Shown: positions 35,647 through 45,895, numbered from the stretch's first letter. The stretch: 64,000 nt of DNA from Bifidobacterium pongonis (GCF_019331805.1 NZ_JAHBBE010000001.1:1-64000), one strand, 5' to 3'. Notes: a model not told the origin generated them from the letters alone. Translations and numbers: made by a program.

Positions 35647-38600
35647 ATGTTCCCCTGGCGTCCGGTTCGGAACCATCGTCACGCGAAGGGAACCGGCACG
35701 GTAGGTAAGGCGGGCGCACGCCCGATCGCCGTCATTGTCGCATTGGCGACGATGATGTGCTCCCTGATTACACCGGCGACCTCCGCGAACGCCGCGGATA
35801 GCGGCACCTCCGATCCGTACGTGCAACACATCGTTGCAAACGATGTCAATCCGTCGTCGGTGTCCACCGATTTGTTCGATTATTGGATAACCACGCAGAA
35901 CGCCAACGACAACACCGACGTCTCCGATCAGGAGAACGCCGGCATCAATAAGGATCATCCGCTCAAATTCACCTACAACGGTTTCGGCGACAGCGACGGC
36001 AGCTACATCAACAAATGGACCGGCGATCCGACCTACGTCAGAACCATATCCAACACAAGCAAAGAGACATACAAAGTCAATTACGGCGGCCCGTGGAGCG
36101 ATTCCTGGAAGACATACTGGAAGAGCGACTATCCCGATTGGACCAAGACGCTCGGCATCGTCAACCGGACACTGACGGACGGATACCCGACGCTCGCCAA
36201 AAACAATAAGTCCGGCAAATGGCGCAGCAACGGCGGGACACCCACCACCAAAGGCGACGAATCCCTGGCCTACCTGTTCGACCCGAGAAACACCGAATCC
36301 GCGGACTACAAGAAGGCATACCGGGACGTCAACGGTCTGCTGCAGCTGGAAAACGGCTACTACGTCTACGATTCCCAGAAGAACTTCGCCTCGCTCAACA
36401 CCGCGACCAACAAGATCACGTTGTACGACACCTCTGCGGTGACGACGACAAGCGGCGGACATGACCAGCAGAGCGGCCAGTTCTTCCCCTTCAACACCGC
36501 CGATCAGGTGTTCAGAGTCAACACCACCAGCGGCACGCTCAGCTCGAAGGTGAATTCGCGATCCACGCTTTCGGACGGCGTCAGCAGCCTCAACCACTAT
36601 TTCGGCATGCATTCGCAGGCCTACTTCATCCAGCCGAACGGCGGCACGGTGAACGACGAGCCAATGACCTTCGATTTCTCCGGCGACGACGATGTGTGGG
36701 TGTTCATCGACGGCGTGCTCGTGGGCGACGTCAGTGGCCTGCACGACCGACTGCAGTTGAGCATCGACTTCCAATCCGGCAAGGTCACGGTGTCGAACGG
36801 CGCCAACTACCCTTCGTGGATCCTTGAACAGTACAAGGACTACGTATTCGACTCGACCACCACGACCATCAGGCAGGCCTTCGCCGACGCCTACGGCGAG
36901 GATTCCGAGGAATACCAGAAATTCGAATTCTCCGGTGACACCTTCGCAGACGGCACCTCGCACACCCTGGACTTCTTCTACCTGGAACGCGGCGGCGGCA
37001 ACTCGAACCTGAAACTCAAATTCAACCTCGCCACGCTTCCCGACAACAACCTGGTGAAAGTGGATCAGCAGGGCAATCGCGTGCCCGGAGCCAGATTCAG
37101 GCTGTACGCGGCCAAAAGCGACTACAGTTACACCGACAGCGATCTGCTGAGCGAAGGTGTGACCGACGAGAACGGTTCGTACGTGTTCAAGGACCTCGAC
37201 ACGGACACCCCGCTCAACTTTTCCTCGCTCGCCCGCGACGGCGACGGCGTGACGCATTACGTACTCAAGGAAGTCAGCGCCCCACCAGGGTACCGTGTCT
37301 CCGCCGACGTGCGATTGCGCTACCAGGAAGGCGCCACGGGCAACGGCCTGCTGCTGTGCAACGAGGAGCAAGGCAAATGGGATAGCGGCGCATGGTCGGT
37401 GCCGCGCGAAACCCTGACGGTGAACAGCGGCAGCACGGTCTACAAGGCGACCAGATACCAGGACGAGACGCCGATCGACCTCGACAAGGGCGGTCGCGCC
37501 TTCGCGGTCATCCTGCAACGCGACAAGACGGAAAACGGCACTCCCGCGACCGACTCATGGTATGCGGTGTCCGGCAGCGCGCTCAAAGGTTGGGAACTCT
37601 CCAAGGAGAGCGTGGATACCCTCAGCCAGGTGGCCGACCTCGCCAAATCGGATGCGGCCGGCACTACCAGCTACTTCCACTTCTTCACCAAGAATTCGGA
37701 GGGCAAATACTCCGCTTCGATCGACAACCTGCCCGGCGACATCTTCACGTACTACAACATGGTGAAACCGGATGAACGGTACAACGCGCTGCACACCGTG
37801 GCCGTGTATTACACGACCGCGGACCGCACGGAAGACATGAACGGCGATAACACCGTGCGTCTCGCCTCGGTGGCCGGTTCGAAATACGGCGACCAGTTCA
37901 TCCGCCAGCACGGTGTGCAGATCGCCGTCACCGACGTGCGCAACGCGCCGATCGTGCAGAAAGTCGACGAGGACGGCAATCCCGTTGAAGGCGCGACCTT
38001 CGGCATCTACGCGGAAAGTCAGACGGACAAGGCGCAGGACGGTACCGTGACGCTCAAATCGGACGCGGAACCCATGCAGACCTGCACGACGAAGGACACG
38101 GACTACCCGTTCCCCATGGACGGTTCGTGCATGTTCGGCATGAAAGCCAACGGTGTGACGTTCGACAACGGCACGTACTACATCAAGGAGATGAAAGCCC
38201 CGGCCGGCTACGAGACCAACGGCACGCTGGCCAAAGTGCTCATCACCGACGACGGCATCTACGCCGACGCGGGCACGGAGGATGACGGCATATCCACGGT
38301 GACGCACGTCGGCACGCTGAACCAGTCGCTGTACCAGTTCGCCTCGAACCGTGACGTCAACCGCACGCTGTCGGATCTCATCGTGACGCAGAAACGCTGC
38401 GAAACCGAGCAGTGCGTGACCGATCGCAAGTGGGAGACCACCAGCAAATCCGTCAAGGTCACCTGGAAGCTCAAGCAGGATAAGGAAGGCAAGAGCGTCG
38501 GCGGCTACTGGCTGGCCGACGAAAGCAACATGACCGACAACGGTTTCGCCAACACCACCGGTTGGACATGGCTCGGCGTGAAACAGAACCTTGACGACGA

Positions 38601-41600
38601 TCTGGGCGGTATGGGCGTGAAATTCTCGCTCAAGGATTCCGATTTGGCGCACCTGTTCACCGGCGCGACCATCGTGCGCGTGACCGACAAGCGCAAGCCC
38701 AGCCTCACGATCACCAAGAAGGCGAGCGTCGCGGAAGGGTACGAAGGGCCGACAAAAACTGTGGACGGCAAAACCGTGTCCGCGCTCGACGACCAGCAGT
38801 TCCCCTTCAAGGTCGTGCTGAAGGGTGCCGATGAGAACGCCTTGAAGCAGGACGGCACAACCTTCTACTATCACGGTTCCATCACCGGTGGAAGCGACGG
38901 TACGACGAGAAGCGTGGTCATGAAGCTTGACGGCATCGCGGCCAGCGGCACCGGTGCGCAAGGCGAACTCAAGCTGTGCACCGCCACAGTCACCAGCGAA
39001 TCCACTGCTACCGACGAGGAACGCTGCGCGACCACTGCGACCATCACGTTGCGGAACAATGAGACGTTGAGCATCGCCAACATCACGGACGGCGTCTCCT
39101 ATGCGGTCAGCGAGCCGACCGATGCCAGAGATGCGCCCGTGCCCGAAGGATTCAAACAGATCGGCGCGACCGGCGACACCGGCACGATCACACGCGCCGG
39201 CGGCACCCAAAAAGCGGTGTTCTCCAACCAGTACGGCGGCATGACGACCGACCTGCAGGCCAGCGACTTCATCACCGTGCGCAAAACCGTGAGCGGCACC
39301 GCATGGAACGACGATTTTGCGTTCCGCTTCCATCTGGAAAGCGACAACGATGCGCCCATGCCCGGCTGCGACGGCATCACCGATACTGCGGTCTGCTCGA
39401 CCGGCACGGATAGCGCGACCGGCGACGCCGTCATGGACAAGGTGCTGAACTCGACCACCGGGCAGAGCGTGACGGGTACGGCTGCCAGCCGTGACATGAC
39501 CTTCGGCACGATCACCTACAGCAAGCCGGGAACCTACACCTACCGGCTCACCGAATACACGCCGACCGCCGCGGACAAGAGCCTGTACCAGCAGTATTTC
39601 AGCTATTCCAATGCGGTCTACGAGGTCGCCGTGACCGTCGCAGTGCAGGACGGCAAGCTTGTGGTCACCGGGGTCAGCGTCAAACAGACGCGCAACGACG
39701 CCGGTTTCGCCGCGAATGGCACCGCCGTGGACGCGAAGGGCAATCCTGCGGAATTCACGAACACGTTCAGCACCGATCCGCGGTACGTGAGCTTCAAAAC
39801 GCATAAAACCTACACGGAGAACGGCTACGCCTACCAGGCTGGCATGTTCGCCTCCACGCTCAAGCCCGTGGCGAGTGCGCAGACGGCCAATGTGACGTTG
39901 GGCGATACAGTGAGTATGGCGGGTGTGCTCGCTGCAACCGGCAGCGTGACATGCGGTTCGGATGCCGCATCCACGTCCTGTGCGCCGATGCCCCAGCAGA
40001 GCGGCGGTACGTCGCTGACTTCGGTGGACGCCGCATTCGACGCGAACTACGCCGGTACGTTCCCGAGCATCGCCTTCGAGGCAGGGAATGCGAACAAAAC
40101 GTATTTCTATGCGATTTCCGAGAAACGGCATACGGCCGCCGACAGTTCCAGTCAGGGCGACAACGATCCGGTGAAGTACGATTCCACCGTGTACGTGGCC
40201 GCGGTGACGGTGAGCACGCGAACCGATACGGGCGCTACAGCGGGCGCTACGACGGGCACGACGGTAGTGGACGCCGACGTGACGTATTACAAGGCCGATT
40301 GCGCCGATTTGTCCGAGTTGCCGACGGCGACCCTGACCAAGGTGACGGCTTCCGATAACGGCACGCCGTTGAACTTCACGAACTCGTATACGGCGGATTC
40401 GGTGACGGCACAGCCGCAGGTGCGCAAGACGCTGACCGGCCACGACTGGTCCAGGTTCTCGTTCGATTTCACGCTGTCGGCCGCGGATGATGCGACCCGT
40501 CAGGCCATTGCGGACGGCGACGTGGACTGCACGGACACTGCTGAGGGCTGCCTGGCGGACGGCAAGTCGATGGAGGCGAAGGTCACGGACGGCACCACCG
40601 GTTCGGCGGCCGGCACGTCGATCACGAAGGCCTTCGACACATTGCGATTCAACCGTGCCGGAACGTATACGTTCACCATCGCGGAAACCAAAGGCGATCT
40701 GGGCTACATCGACTACGACACGCATCGGGCCACCGTCACCTTCACGGTCAGCGATTTGGATGCGAACGGCAAGCATTGCGGCGAACTGCAGGTCACCACG
40801 GTGTACGACAATGCGCGGGCGACCACGGAGAGCGACCGGAACGCCACCGATGCGGCGGCGTTCACCAACGGTTATCAGGCGCGTCTGGCATACACCGGTT
40901 TCGACGTGCAGAAAATGCTGTTGAACAAGAACGCAGGCACCACACGCAATCTTCGCGCCGGCGAATTCACCTTCACCATCGAAGGCGCCGATGACGAATC
41001 GAAACAGCGTATTTCGGGCGGCAGTCTCGTCAAGGACCGTGAATTCAGCAATGCGGCCACCACCAATGCCACGGAATCGAAGGGCCAAGGCCCCGAGAAC
41101 CAAGGCAAGGCGACCGATCTCATGGTCGGCAAGCTCGCCGGTTCCATCGATACGGACGGCACCGAACATGGTCTGGTGTTCAACCAGACCGACGCAGGCA
41201 AAACATACCGGTTCATCATCAAGGAGCTGCCGCGGCACACCATCGACGGTTCGACGAATACGACGCCCGACGATGTGTCCGACAATCCCATCCCCAGCGG
41301 TGATAATAAGGGCGATGTGCGCATCGACAACGTCTGGTTCAAACAGACGCAGTACATGGCCGAAGTCACTGTGTATGACAACGGTGACGGCACCATGTAC
41401 ACCGTGACGAAGGCGTTGAAGAAGGATGGCAATGACGCGAAGTTCCGCGACTACACCCAAGGCAGTCCGACCGCGACCGCGGGCGTCGTCGACGGCGAAA
41501 CGAAAACCGACCGACTGACGGGTTGGGTGTTCGGCTTCGCCAACACCTACGAAGTGCTGTCCCCGGCCTCCATCAAGGCTTCGTCGCCGCTGTACAAGCA

Positions 41601-42198
41601 GCTCATCGGGCGGCAGTGGAATGCAAGCACGACGTTCACGTTCACGGCCAGGAGGTGCAACTACAGTACGGAGACTTCCGCGAACACGCTGAACTTCACC
41701 ATCGACGGCGGCACGATCGGCTGCACCGCGAACGCCACGACGCTCGCGGTGCTGCCCGTCCCATCCTCGGATGAGGTTTCGGTGCGCGGCGGATCGACGT
41801 TGGTGGACGGCATCTACGGCGTGGTGACGTTCGGATCGTTCACCTTCTCGAAAACCGGCACCTACGTGTACGAGGTGAGGGAGAAGACCGTCGACATCGC
41901 GGACATCATCTACGATTCGCGCGTGCGGTACGTGCGATTCGTGGTGACCGAAGACCAGGAGAAGGGCGTGCTGTCGGTGCGTGCCAGCACGCCGGGGTAT
42001 AAGACCTTCGACGGTGCGGCGTTCGTCAACAGGGTGGCCGTGCAGGAACTGCCGTTCACCGGCGGAACGACCATGCGCGGCATACTGCTGGGCGGATTGG
42101 CATTGGCGGCGGTGTCGCTGATCTCCTACGGCGCGTACCGGCATTACGCCGAGGCTGCGCGTCGGCGCGGGTATGAGGTGGGCAGAAGCCGAAAGTAG
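35647..42198 (+). CDS. LPFTG-anchored fibro-slime/pilin-domain surface protein
   Basis: This 2183-residue secreted protein has a signal peptide ending near ATSANA-ADS (about residue 50). A fibro-slime domain follows with MTFDFSGDDDVWVFIDGVLVGDVSGLHDRLQLSIDF and HTLDFFYLERGGGNSNLKLKF (about 270-470). Two SpaA/Cna-B-like domains begin NLVKVDQQGNRVPGARFRLY and VQKVDEDGNPVEGATFGIY. About five FctA/Spy0128-type domains follow, for example KTVSGTAWNDDFAFRF with TYTYRLTEY, and KTLTGHDWSRFSFDF with TYTFTIAET; these commonly form internal isopeptide bonds. The C-terminus is LPFTGG, a hydrophobic helix and a positively charged tail, the sortase signal. It is probably an adhesin or stalk. No sortase or partner pilin lies nearby. 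Start: AAAGGA is 5 nt before the ATG at 35647. Confidence 0.9.
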   Translation: MFPWRPVRNHRHAKGTGTVGKAGARPIAVIVALATMMCSLITPATSANAADSGTSDPYVQHIVANDVNPSSVSTDLFDYWITTQNANDNTDVSDQENAGINKDHPLKFTYNGFGDSDGSYINKWTGDPTYVRTISNTSKETYKVNYGGPWSDSWKTYWKSDYPDWTKTLGIVNRTLTDGYPTLAKNNKSGKWRSNGGTPTTKGDESLAYLFDPRNTESADYKKAYRDVNGLLQLENGYYVYDSQKNFASLNTATNKITLYDTSAVTTTSGGHDQQSGQFFPFNTADQVFRVNTTSGTLSSKVNSRSTLSDGVSSLNHYFGMHSQAYFIQPNGGTVNDEPMTFDFSGDDDVWVFIDGVLVGDVSGLHDRLQLSIDFQSGKVTVSNGANYPSWILEQYKDYVFDSTTTTIRQAFADAYGEDSEEYQKFEFSGDTFADGTSHTLDFFYLERGGGNSNLKLKFNLATLPDNNLVKVDQQGNRVPGARFRLYAAKSDYSYTDSDLLSEGVTDENGSYVFKDLDTDTPLNFSSLARDGDGVTHYVLKEVSAPPGYRVSADVRLRYQEGATGNGLLLCNEEQGKWDSGAWSVPRETLTVNSGSTVYKATRYQDETPIDLDKGGRAFAVILQRDKTENGTPATDSWYAVSGSALKGWELSKESVDTLSQVADLAKSDAAGTTSYFHFFTKNSEGKYSASIDNLPGDIFTYYNMVKPDERYNALHTVAVYYTTADRTEDMNGDNTVRLASVAGSKYGDQFIRQHGVQIAVTDVRNAPIVQKVDEDGNPVEGATFGIYAESQTDKAQDGTVTLKSDAEPMQTCTTKDTDYPFPMDGSCMFGMKANGVTFDNGTYYIKEMKAPAGYETNGTLAKVLITDDGIYADAGTEDDGISTVTHVGTLNQSLYQFASNRDVNRTLSDLIVTQKRCETEQCVTDRKWETTSKSVKVTWKLKQDKEGKSVGGYWLADESNMTDNGFANTTGWTWLGVKQNLDDDLGGMGVKFSLKDSDLAHLFTGATIVRVTDKRKPSLTITKKASVAEGYEGPTKTVDGKTVSALDDQQFPFKVVLKGADENALKQDGTTFYYHGSITGGSDGTTRSVVMKLDGIAASGTGAQGELKLCTATVTSESTATDEERCATTATITLRNNETLSIANITDGVSYAVSEPTDARDAPVPEGFKQIGATGDTGTITRAGGTQKAVFSNQYGGMTTDLQASDFITVRKTVSGTAWNDDFAFRFHLESDNDAPMPGCDGITDTAVCSTGTDSATGDAVMDKVLNSTTGQSVTGTAASRDMTFGTITYSKPGTYTYRLTEYTPTAADKSLYQQYFSYSNAVYEVAVTVAVQDGKLVVTGVSVKQTRNDAGFAANGTAVDAKGNPAEFTNTFSTDPRYVSFKTHKTYTENGYAYQAGMFASTLKPVASAQTANVTLGDTVSMAGVLAATGSVTCGSDAASTSCAPMPQQSGGTSLTSVDAAFDANYAGTFPSIAFEAGNANKTYFYAISEKRHTAADSSSQGDNDPVKYDSTVYVAAVTVSTRTDTGATAGATTGTTVVDADVTYYKADCADLSELPTATLTKVTASDNGTPLNFTNSYTADSVTAQPQVRKTLTGHDWSRFSFDFTLSAADDATRQAIADGDVDCTDTAEGCLADGKSMEAKVTDGTTGSAAGTSITKAFDTLRFNRAGTYTFTIAETKGDLGYIDYDTHRATVTFTVSDLDANGKHCGELQVTTVYDNARATTESDRNATDAAAFTNGYQARLAYTGFDVQKMLLNKNAGTTRNLRAGEFTFTIEGADDESKQRISGGSLVKDREFSNAATTNATESKGQGPENQGKATDLMVGKLAGSIDTDGTEHGLVFNQTDAGKTYRFIIKELPRHTIDGSTNTTPDDVSDNPIPSGDNKGDVRIDNVWFKQTQYMAEVTVYDNGDGTMYTVTKALKKDGNDAKFRDYTQGSPTATAGVVDGETKTDRLTGWVFGFANTYEVLSPASIKASSPLYKQLIGRQWNASTTFTFTARRCNYSTETSANTLNFTIDGGTIGCTANATTLAVLPVPSSDEVSVRGGSTLVDGIYGVVTFGSFTFSKTGTYVYEVREKTVDIADIIYDSRVRYVRFVVTEDQEKGVLSVRASTPGYKTFDGAAFVNRVAVQELPFTGGTTMRGILLGGLALAAVSLISYGAYRHYAEAARRRGYEVGRSRK

Positions 42199-42250
42199 AG
42201 GCGGTTTGCCCGGTTCGGCTTGCGGGTTCGGCTTGCCCGGCTCGGCTTGC
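42199..42250 (+). repeat. Short GGTTCGGCTTGC tandem repeats
   Basis: Immediately after the surface-protein stop are three near-repeats of GGYTCGGCTTGC(CC). They are non-coding and short. Confidence 0.6.
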
Positions 42251-42257
42251 GGAAACA

Positions 42258-42295
42258 AAACGGCGGTTCCTTCCATGTGGAGTGAACCGCCGTTT
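42258..42295 (+). terminator. Terminator after the surface protein
   Basis: AAACGGCGGTTC pairs perfectly with GAACCGCCGTTT across a 14-nt loop. The A-stretch before and T-stretch within the stem make it usable from either strand. It lies 60 nt past the surface-protein stop. Confidence 0.75.
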
Positions 42296-42402
42296 GACGT
42301 GTAATGCGCCGAACCATGAAAGCGCCTGTCGGCGCAAAGGCCGCTCGCAGCGGCAAAAAATGGAGCCCGGGGCTTAAGCACGGCCCGACGCAGATAACAG
42401 TA

Positions 42403-42468
42403 TACGCTATTCGAGCTTGCCGCAGCGCCACAGCGCGGCACCATGCTGGAAGTCCTTCGCAGTCACGC
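42403..42468. repeat. Direct repeat, left copy: displaced 3' end of neighbour gene
   Basis: 66 bp identical except at two positions to 44064-44129, the last 20 codons and stop of the minus-strand gene at 44068-44868. Read on the minus strand it would encode [18 protein letters not shown] and a TAG stop. It overlaps the last two codons and the stop of the AAA+/nuclease gene. Its flanks are unrelated to those of the right copy. The pattern is that of an integration at a gene's 3' end that leaves a displaced remnant. Confidence 0.88.
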
Positions 42469-43884
42469 GTATTGCTCGCGGAACAGGTCGTTCGCCGACT
42501 TGACCATGAGGTCGGATTCGCCGCGTTCCCGGGCGGTGCGTGCCAGCTCGTCGGTTTTGAGGAACAAGGCGAACCGGTGCTCCTCATAGCCGGGAATGAG
42601 CTTCGCCCTGCCATGCAGCGTGGCGATGGTTTCGGCCACATTCACATCATTGCGCCATTTGCACTCGCCCAAAAGGATGCGCCCCGCTTTCGGATCAGCA
42701 GCGATGACATCGATATCGGCCTGAGCTTTGGCCGCCGGGTCGGCGCCCCACCAGTGGCCGAAATTGGTGGCCAGGAAGGGGAGTTCGGCTTTTGAATTGG
42801 TGCGATGCAGCCACTGCAGGCAGACGTCTTCGAAACGCTGCCCCACGTAAGTGTCCAGCGCGGGGCCGAACACCGTCGCCTTGGCTACGAGTTCCCCGTC
42901 GCCGTTCTCTATGGAAAGCAGATTGGGGCTGACGAAGCGGTACCAGAAGGCGAAGAACGGATCGCGTATCTTCCACAGACCCTTGCGCGAGCGTGCGGGG
43001 TCCGCACCGAAAGGAATCTGACGTTCCACTAATCCGAGATCGGTGAGTACCGCGAGGTATTTGCCGATGGACGAAGGGGCGATGCCTGCCTTGTCCGCTA
43101 TGGCATTCTGCTTGGTTTCGCCTTGCCCCACCGCGTCCATGACCGAGTTGTAGGTGGCAGGATCCCGCAGCTCTTGGCGCATGAGCATGGCGGGCTCCTC
43201 ATAGAGCAGGCCGCTGGTGTTGAACATCAGGTCGATGACATTGCGTTCGTAGCCGAGTTCCGGCCTGATCTGCGCGAGATAGTACGGGGTTCCGCCGAAG
43301 GTGGCGTAATAGCGGATCGCGTCCTCGGCCGGCACCTGGCCGAGCATGGCGCGGGCGTCGAAGGCATCGAAGGGGGCGAGGCGCATCTGGCCGGTACGGC
43401 GCCCATATAACGGGCTTTTATACCCCAGAACCTCGCTTTCCATGAATCCCTCATTGCTGCCGCACAGAATGATCATGAGGTTGAGGTTCTTGAGCCTGTG
43501 ATCGATGACGATCTGCAGCGAGGAAGGGAGTGAACGTTCGCTCATGGCGGCGTAGGGGAATTCGTCGAATACGAAGAGGAACCGTTTTGGCTCCTGCGCC
43601 GCGCGATCGGCGAGGAAGTCCAGCGCGTCTTGCCAAGAAGCGAGCGTCGGCATGGAATCGGGCAAACCGAAGAAGGCGTACATGGTGCGGCAGAAATCGC
43701 GGAGGTTGTTCGCCGAGGTCTGCTGGCGCGCCGTGAAATACAGTGTGCGTTTGCCCTCGGCGAATTCGTCGATCAGTGTGGTCTTGCCCACGCGGCGGCG
43801 TCCCAGCATCACCATCATCTGGAACGAATCGCGTTTCCACATGCGTTCCAACGATTGCAGTTCACGGGTCCTGCCTACGAACAT
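42463..43884 (-). CDS. AAA+ ATPase with DUF234 PD-(D/E)XK-fold C-terminus
   Basis: This 473-residue protein has an N-terminal archaeal-type ATPase domain (PF01637-like) with [15 protein letters not shown], Walker [11 protein letters not shown] (about 28-37), Walker [11 protein letters not shown] (about 100-109) and [14 protein letters not shown] (sensor). A winged-helix segment, [31 protein letters not shown], lies about 258-288. The C-terminal DUF234 domain keeps the nuclease-like residues D in QADIDVIA and E-x-K in LLGECKW. Family function is unknown; defence or mobile-element roles are conjecture. Shine-Dalgarno AGGGAGG lies 8 nt before the ATG. A 50-bp perfect palindrome lies just upstream. 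The gene is alone between 66-bp direct repeats, consistent with acquisition. Confidence 0.85.
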   Translation of the reverse strand: MFVGRTRELQSLERMWKRDSFQMMVMLGRRRVGKTTLIDEFAEGKRTLYFTARQQTSANNLRDFCRTMYAFFGLPDSMPTLASWQDALDFLADRAAQEPKRFLFVFDEFPYAAMSERSLPSSLQIVIDHRLKNLNLMIILCGSNEGFMESEVLGYKSPLYGRRTGQMRLAPFDAFDARAMLGQVPAEDAIRYYATFGGTPYYLAQIRPELGYERNVIDLMFNTSGLLYEEPAMLMRQELRDPATYNSVMDAVGQGETKQNAIADKAGIAPSSIGKYLAVLTDLGLVERQIPFGADPARSRKGLWKIRDPFFAFWYRFVSPNLLSIENGDGELVAKATVFGPALDTYVGQRFEDVCLQWLHRTNSKAELPFLATNFGHWWGADPAAKAQADIDVIAADPKAGRILLGECKWRNDVNVAETIATLHGRAKLIPGYEEHRFALFLKTDELARTARERGESDLMVKSANDLFREQYA

Positions 43885-43905
43885 GCCCCGAGCCTCCCTA
43901 TTAAT

Positions 43906-43955
43906 AAGATACTCTTCGGTAAGATACTCATGAGTATCTTACCGAAGAGTATCTT
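43906..43955. promoter_or_regulatory. 50-bp perfect palindrome upstream of the AAA+ gene
   Basis: The two 25-bp arms are exactly complementary with no spacer. Each arm contains AAGATACTC twice, separated by TTCGGT. It starts 22 bp upstream of the ATPase ATG and overlaps where its promoter should be. It could be an operator for the gene's own winged-helix product, an element end, or a cruciform. Confidence 0.85.
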
Positions 43956-44063
43956 AGGTAGCCAAATTGGATGCGAAGCGGCCTTCCGGCGGTTACGGTG
44001 CGATGAGCGGTGACGGGTTGTGATGGGTTGTGATGAGCCGCGATGAACGGATTACGCGGTGCG

Positions 44064-44129
44064 TACGCTATTCGAGCTTGCCGCAGCGCCACAGCGCGGC
44101 GCCATGCTGGAAGTCCTTCGCCGTCACGC
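44064..44129. repeat. Direct repeat, right copy: intact gene 3' end
   Basis: This is the partner of 42403-42468 (64 of 66 identical). It covers the stop codon and last 20 codons of the minus-strand gene and remains part of an intact reading frame. Confidence 0.88.
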
Positions 44130-44868
44130 TCAGATTGCCCGCGGTGTGCAGCAGACGGGCCGCCTTCGTGCGGATCTGCTTCTCCGATTCCGGGTGCATT
44201 TGCGCGGCCTTGGCCGTCATATACTTCGATTCGATACGCAAGCCGAGCACCACCACTTCGACGAACGCGGCGGCACGATCCAACGCCATGGCGAAGTCAC
44301 CGGTGAACGCGCCGGACAGAATCGAATCCGCGGTGCGTGCGATGGCATCCTCGGTCGGTGCCTGATCTACGCCGGCGATGGCGGAAGCGCTGGTCGCGAC
44401 GGGTTCGCCCACGCGCCACAGGCGTGCGATACCGTCGCGGTGCGTGCGCATCCACGTGCGTAGCAGATACAGTCGCCACAGGATGCCGGGCAGTGAATCC
44501 GGTTCGGCCTTGCTCCACAGTTCGGCGATCTCGTCGACGCCGACGGTTTCCACCAGCGTGAGCACGCGACGCACCACTTCGGGGTCTTCGCTGTGGCGCA
44601 CACGGTCGAGCAGGGCTGCTGCGGACAGGTGACTGATTTCGCTGATATCCTGCGGATCCATGCCGCCGGCGATGTTCTCCGCCACGGCGGGACTCAACTG
44701 CGCCGGACGGGCCGGGCGCAACGCACCGAGCTGCGTGGGGGAGAAGCTTGTGCCGGATGTGCGCAGGGATGCGAATCCTACGCCGTTCGCGCCGTAACGC
44801 GAGGCGCGTGCGGCCGCTGCGGCCGCGGAGGAATTCGAGGAGCTAGGGTTTGCAGGTCTAGTAGACAA
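44068..44868 (-). CDS. Conserved hypothetical protein, Nudix operon
   Basis: This 266-residue, all-helical, soluble-looking protein has an Ala/Ser-rich N-terminal tail. I recognise no catalytic motif. A helix-rich core ([48 protein letters not shown]) suggests a repeat-like scaffold. The start is a TTG with strong Shine-Dalgarno AAAGGTGG 6 nt upstream, inside the end of the Nudix gene; the two genes overlap by 11 nt and are surely co-translated. Its 3' end is duplicated at 42403-42468 on the far side of the AAA+ gene. Function unknown; by context it may act with the Nudix protein. Confidence 0.78.
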   Translation of the reverse strand: MSTRPANPSSSNSSAAAAAARASRYGANGVGFASLRTSGTSFSPTQLGALRPARPAQLSPAVAENIAGGMDPQDISEISHLSAAALLDRVRHSEDPEVVRRVLTLVETVGVDEIAELWSKAEPDSLPGILWRLYLLRTWMRTHRDGIARLWRVGEPVATSASAIAGVDQAPTEDAIARTADSILSGAFTGDFAMALDRAAAFVEVVVLGLRIESKYMTAKAAQMHPESEKQIRTKAARLLHTAGNLSVTAKDFQHGAALWRCGKLE

Positions 44869-45895
44869 GCGGTACCACCTTTTGCAGATCGATGATGGTG
44901 AGGGTGCCGTCGCGGTTCGGGACGGCGAATACGGCCAATGCCGTGCCAGTGGGCATGTAGGGGGATTTGGCGATAAGCCGTTTGGCGAGCGAGCGCGAGG
45001 CGCACAGGCCGCGCATATGATCGAACATGCCGCCGATGACCGGGCGGTGCATGCAGATGGCGGTCGGCGTGCCAGTGCGGGCGGCGTTCAGCATTTCACC
45101 GTAGAAGCAATCCCAAGCAGCCTTGGGGTTTTCGGCGAACGCATCCTCGGTGAGCTGGGGCAGATGGATGATCTTCTGCTTCGTCTGCCAGGAGAACATG
45201 TCCATGGTTTCCAGGCAGCGCGTCCACGGCGATGAGGTGAGACGCTTGGGATTGAAGCAGGCCAGCTCGTAGCTGAGCGCGAACGCGCAGGCGGCGCCGT
45301 GCGGCGTAATCGGGCGGTGCGCCTCCTCGCCCCTCCACGCCTTGCGGGCTTCGGCCTTGCCATGGCGGACCACCAGGAACGGTACGGCCCGGTCGGCACC
45401 TTCGGCGATGCGGTTCATGAACACCGCGAGCAGATCCTTATCGGTGGAATGGGTGAGCTTCTTGCGGGCCTCGGAGGGGGTGAGCCACAGCACCGAATTG
45501 ATTTCGCCCACGTCGGCGCGATGCACGGGGCCGAGCGCCGCCGCACGGTCGCGATCCTCCTCCACGCTGATCGGCGTGGCCATCCAGAACATCACATGCT
45601 TGAGCACGGACGCGGAACTGTTCGACTTGCGGTGCTTCTTGCCCTCGTCGCTCAACGGGTATGCGACATCGTCCAAATATGGTCCGAGCACCACCGGCAT
45701 GCCGGTTTCCTCGCCGATCTCGCGCACTGCGGCATGCCTGTGCGATTCGTTGGCGTCGAGCTTGCCTTTCGGCCAACTCCAGTCGTCGTACTTGGGGCGG
45801 TGCACCAGGCACACCTCGATTTCGCCGGGTTCGCCGTTTTCGCCTGCGCGTCTGCGGTATACGATGCCGCCGGCGGCCTCAACAATTCGTCTCAT
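44858..45895 (-). CDS. Nudix hydrolase fused to histidine phosphatase (MutT1-like)
   Basis: This 345-residue two-domain protein has an N-terminal Nudix domain with box [23 protein letters not shown] (about 43-65) and a C-terminal histidine-phosphatase domain starting [15 protein letters not shown], with a later His in CMHRPVIGG. The same fusion occurs in mycobacterial MutT1, which hydrolyses 8-oxo-guanine nucleotides and diadenosine polyphosphates; sanitising the nucleotide pool is therefore the likely role. The linker includes a Lys/Ser-rich insertion in the Nudix fold ([19 protein letters not shown]). It overlaps the downstream gene by 11 nt. ppk lies upstream on the same strand, separated by a terminator hairpin. 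Confidence 0.9.
   Translation of the reverse strand: MRRIVEAAGGIVYRRRAGENGEPGEIEVCLVHRPKYDDWSWPKGKLDANESHRHAAVREIGEETGMPVVLGPYLDDVAYPLSDEGKKHRKSNSSASVLKHVMFWMATPISVEEDRDRAAALGPVHRADVGEINSVLWLTPSEARKKLTHSTDKDLLAVFMNRIAEGADRAVPFLVVRHGKAEARKAWRGEEAHRPITPHGAACAFALSYELACFNPKRLTSSPWTRCLETMDMFSWQTKQKIIHLPQLTEDAFAENPKAAWDCFYGEMLNAARTGTPTAICMHRPVIGGMFDHMRGLCASRSLAKRLIAKSPYMPTGTALAVFAVPNRDGTLTIIDLQKVVPLVY

Noticed and set aside
37555-42444. Very long open frame (about 1629 codons) on the minus strand
   Set aside because: It lies wholly antisense to the LPFTG surface protein, has no domain or start signal, and is explained by GC-rich codon use on the other strand.
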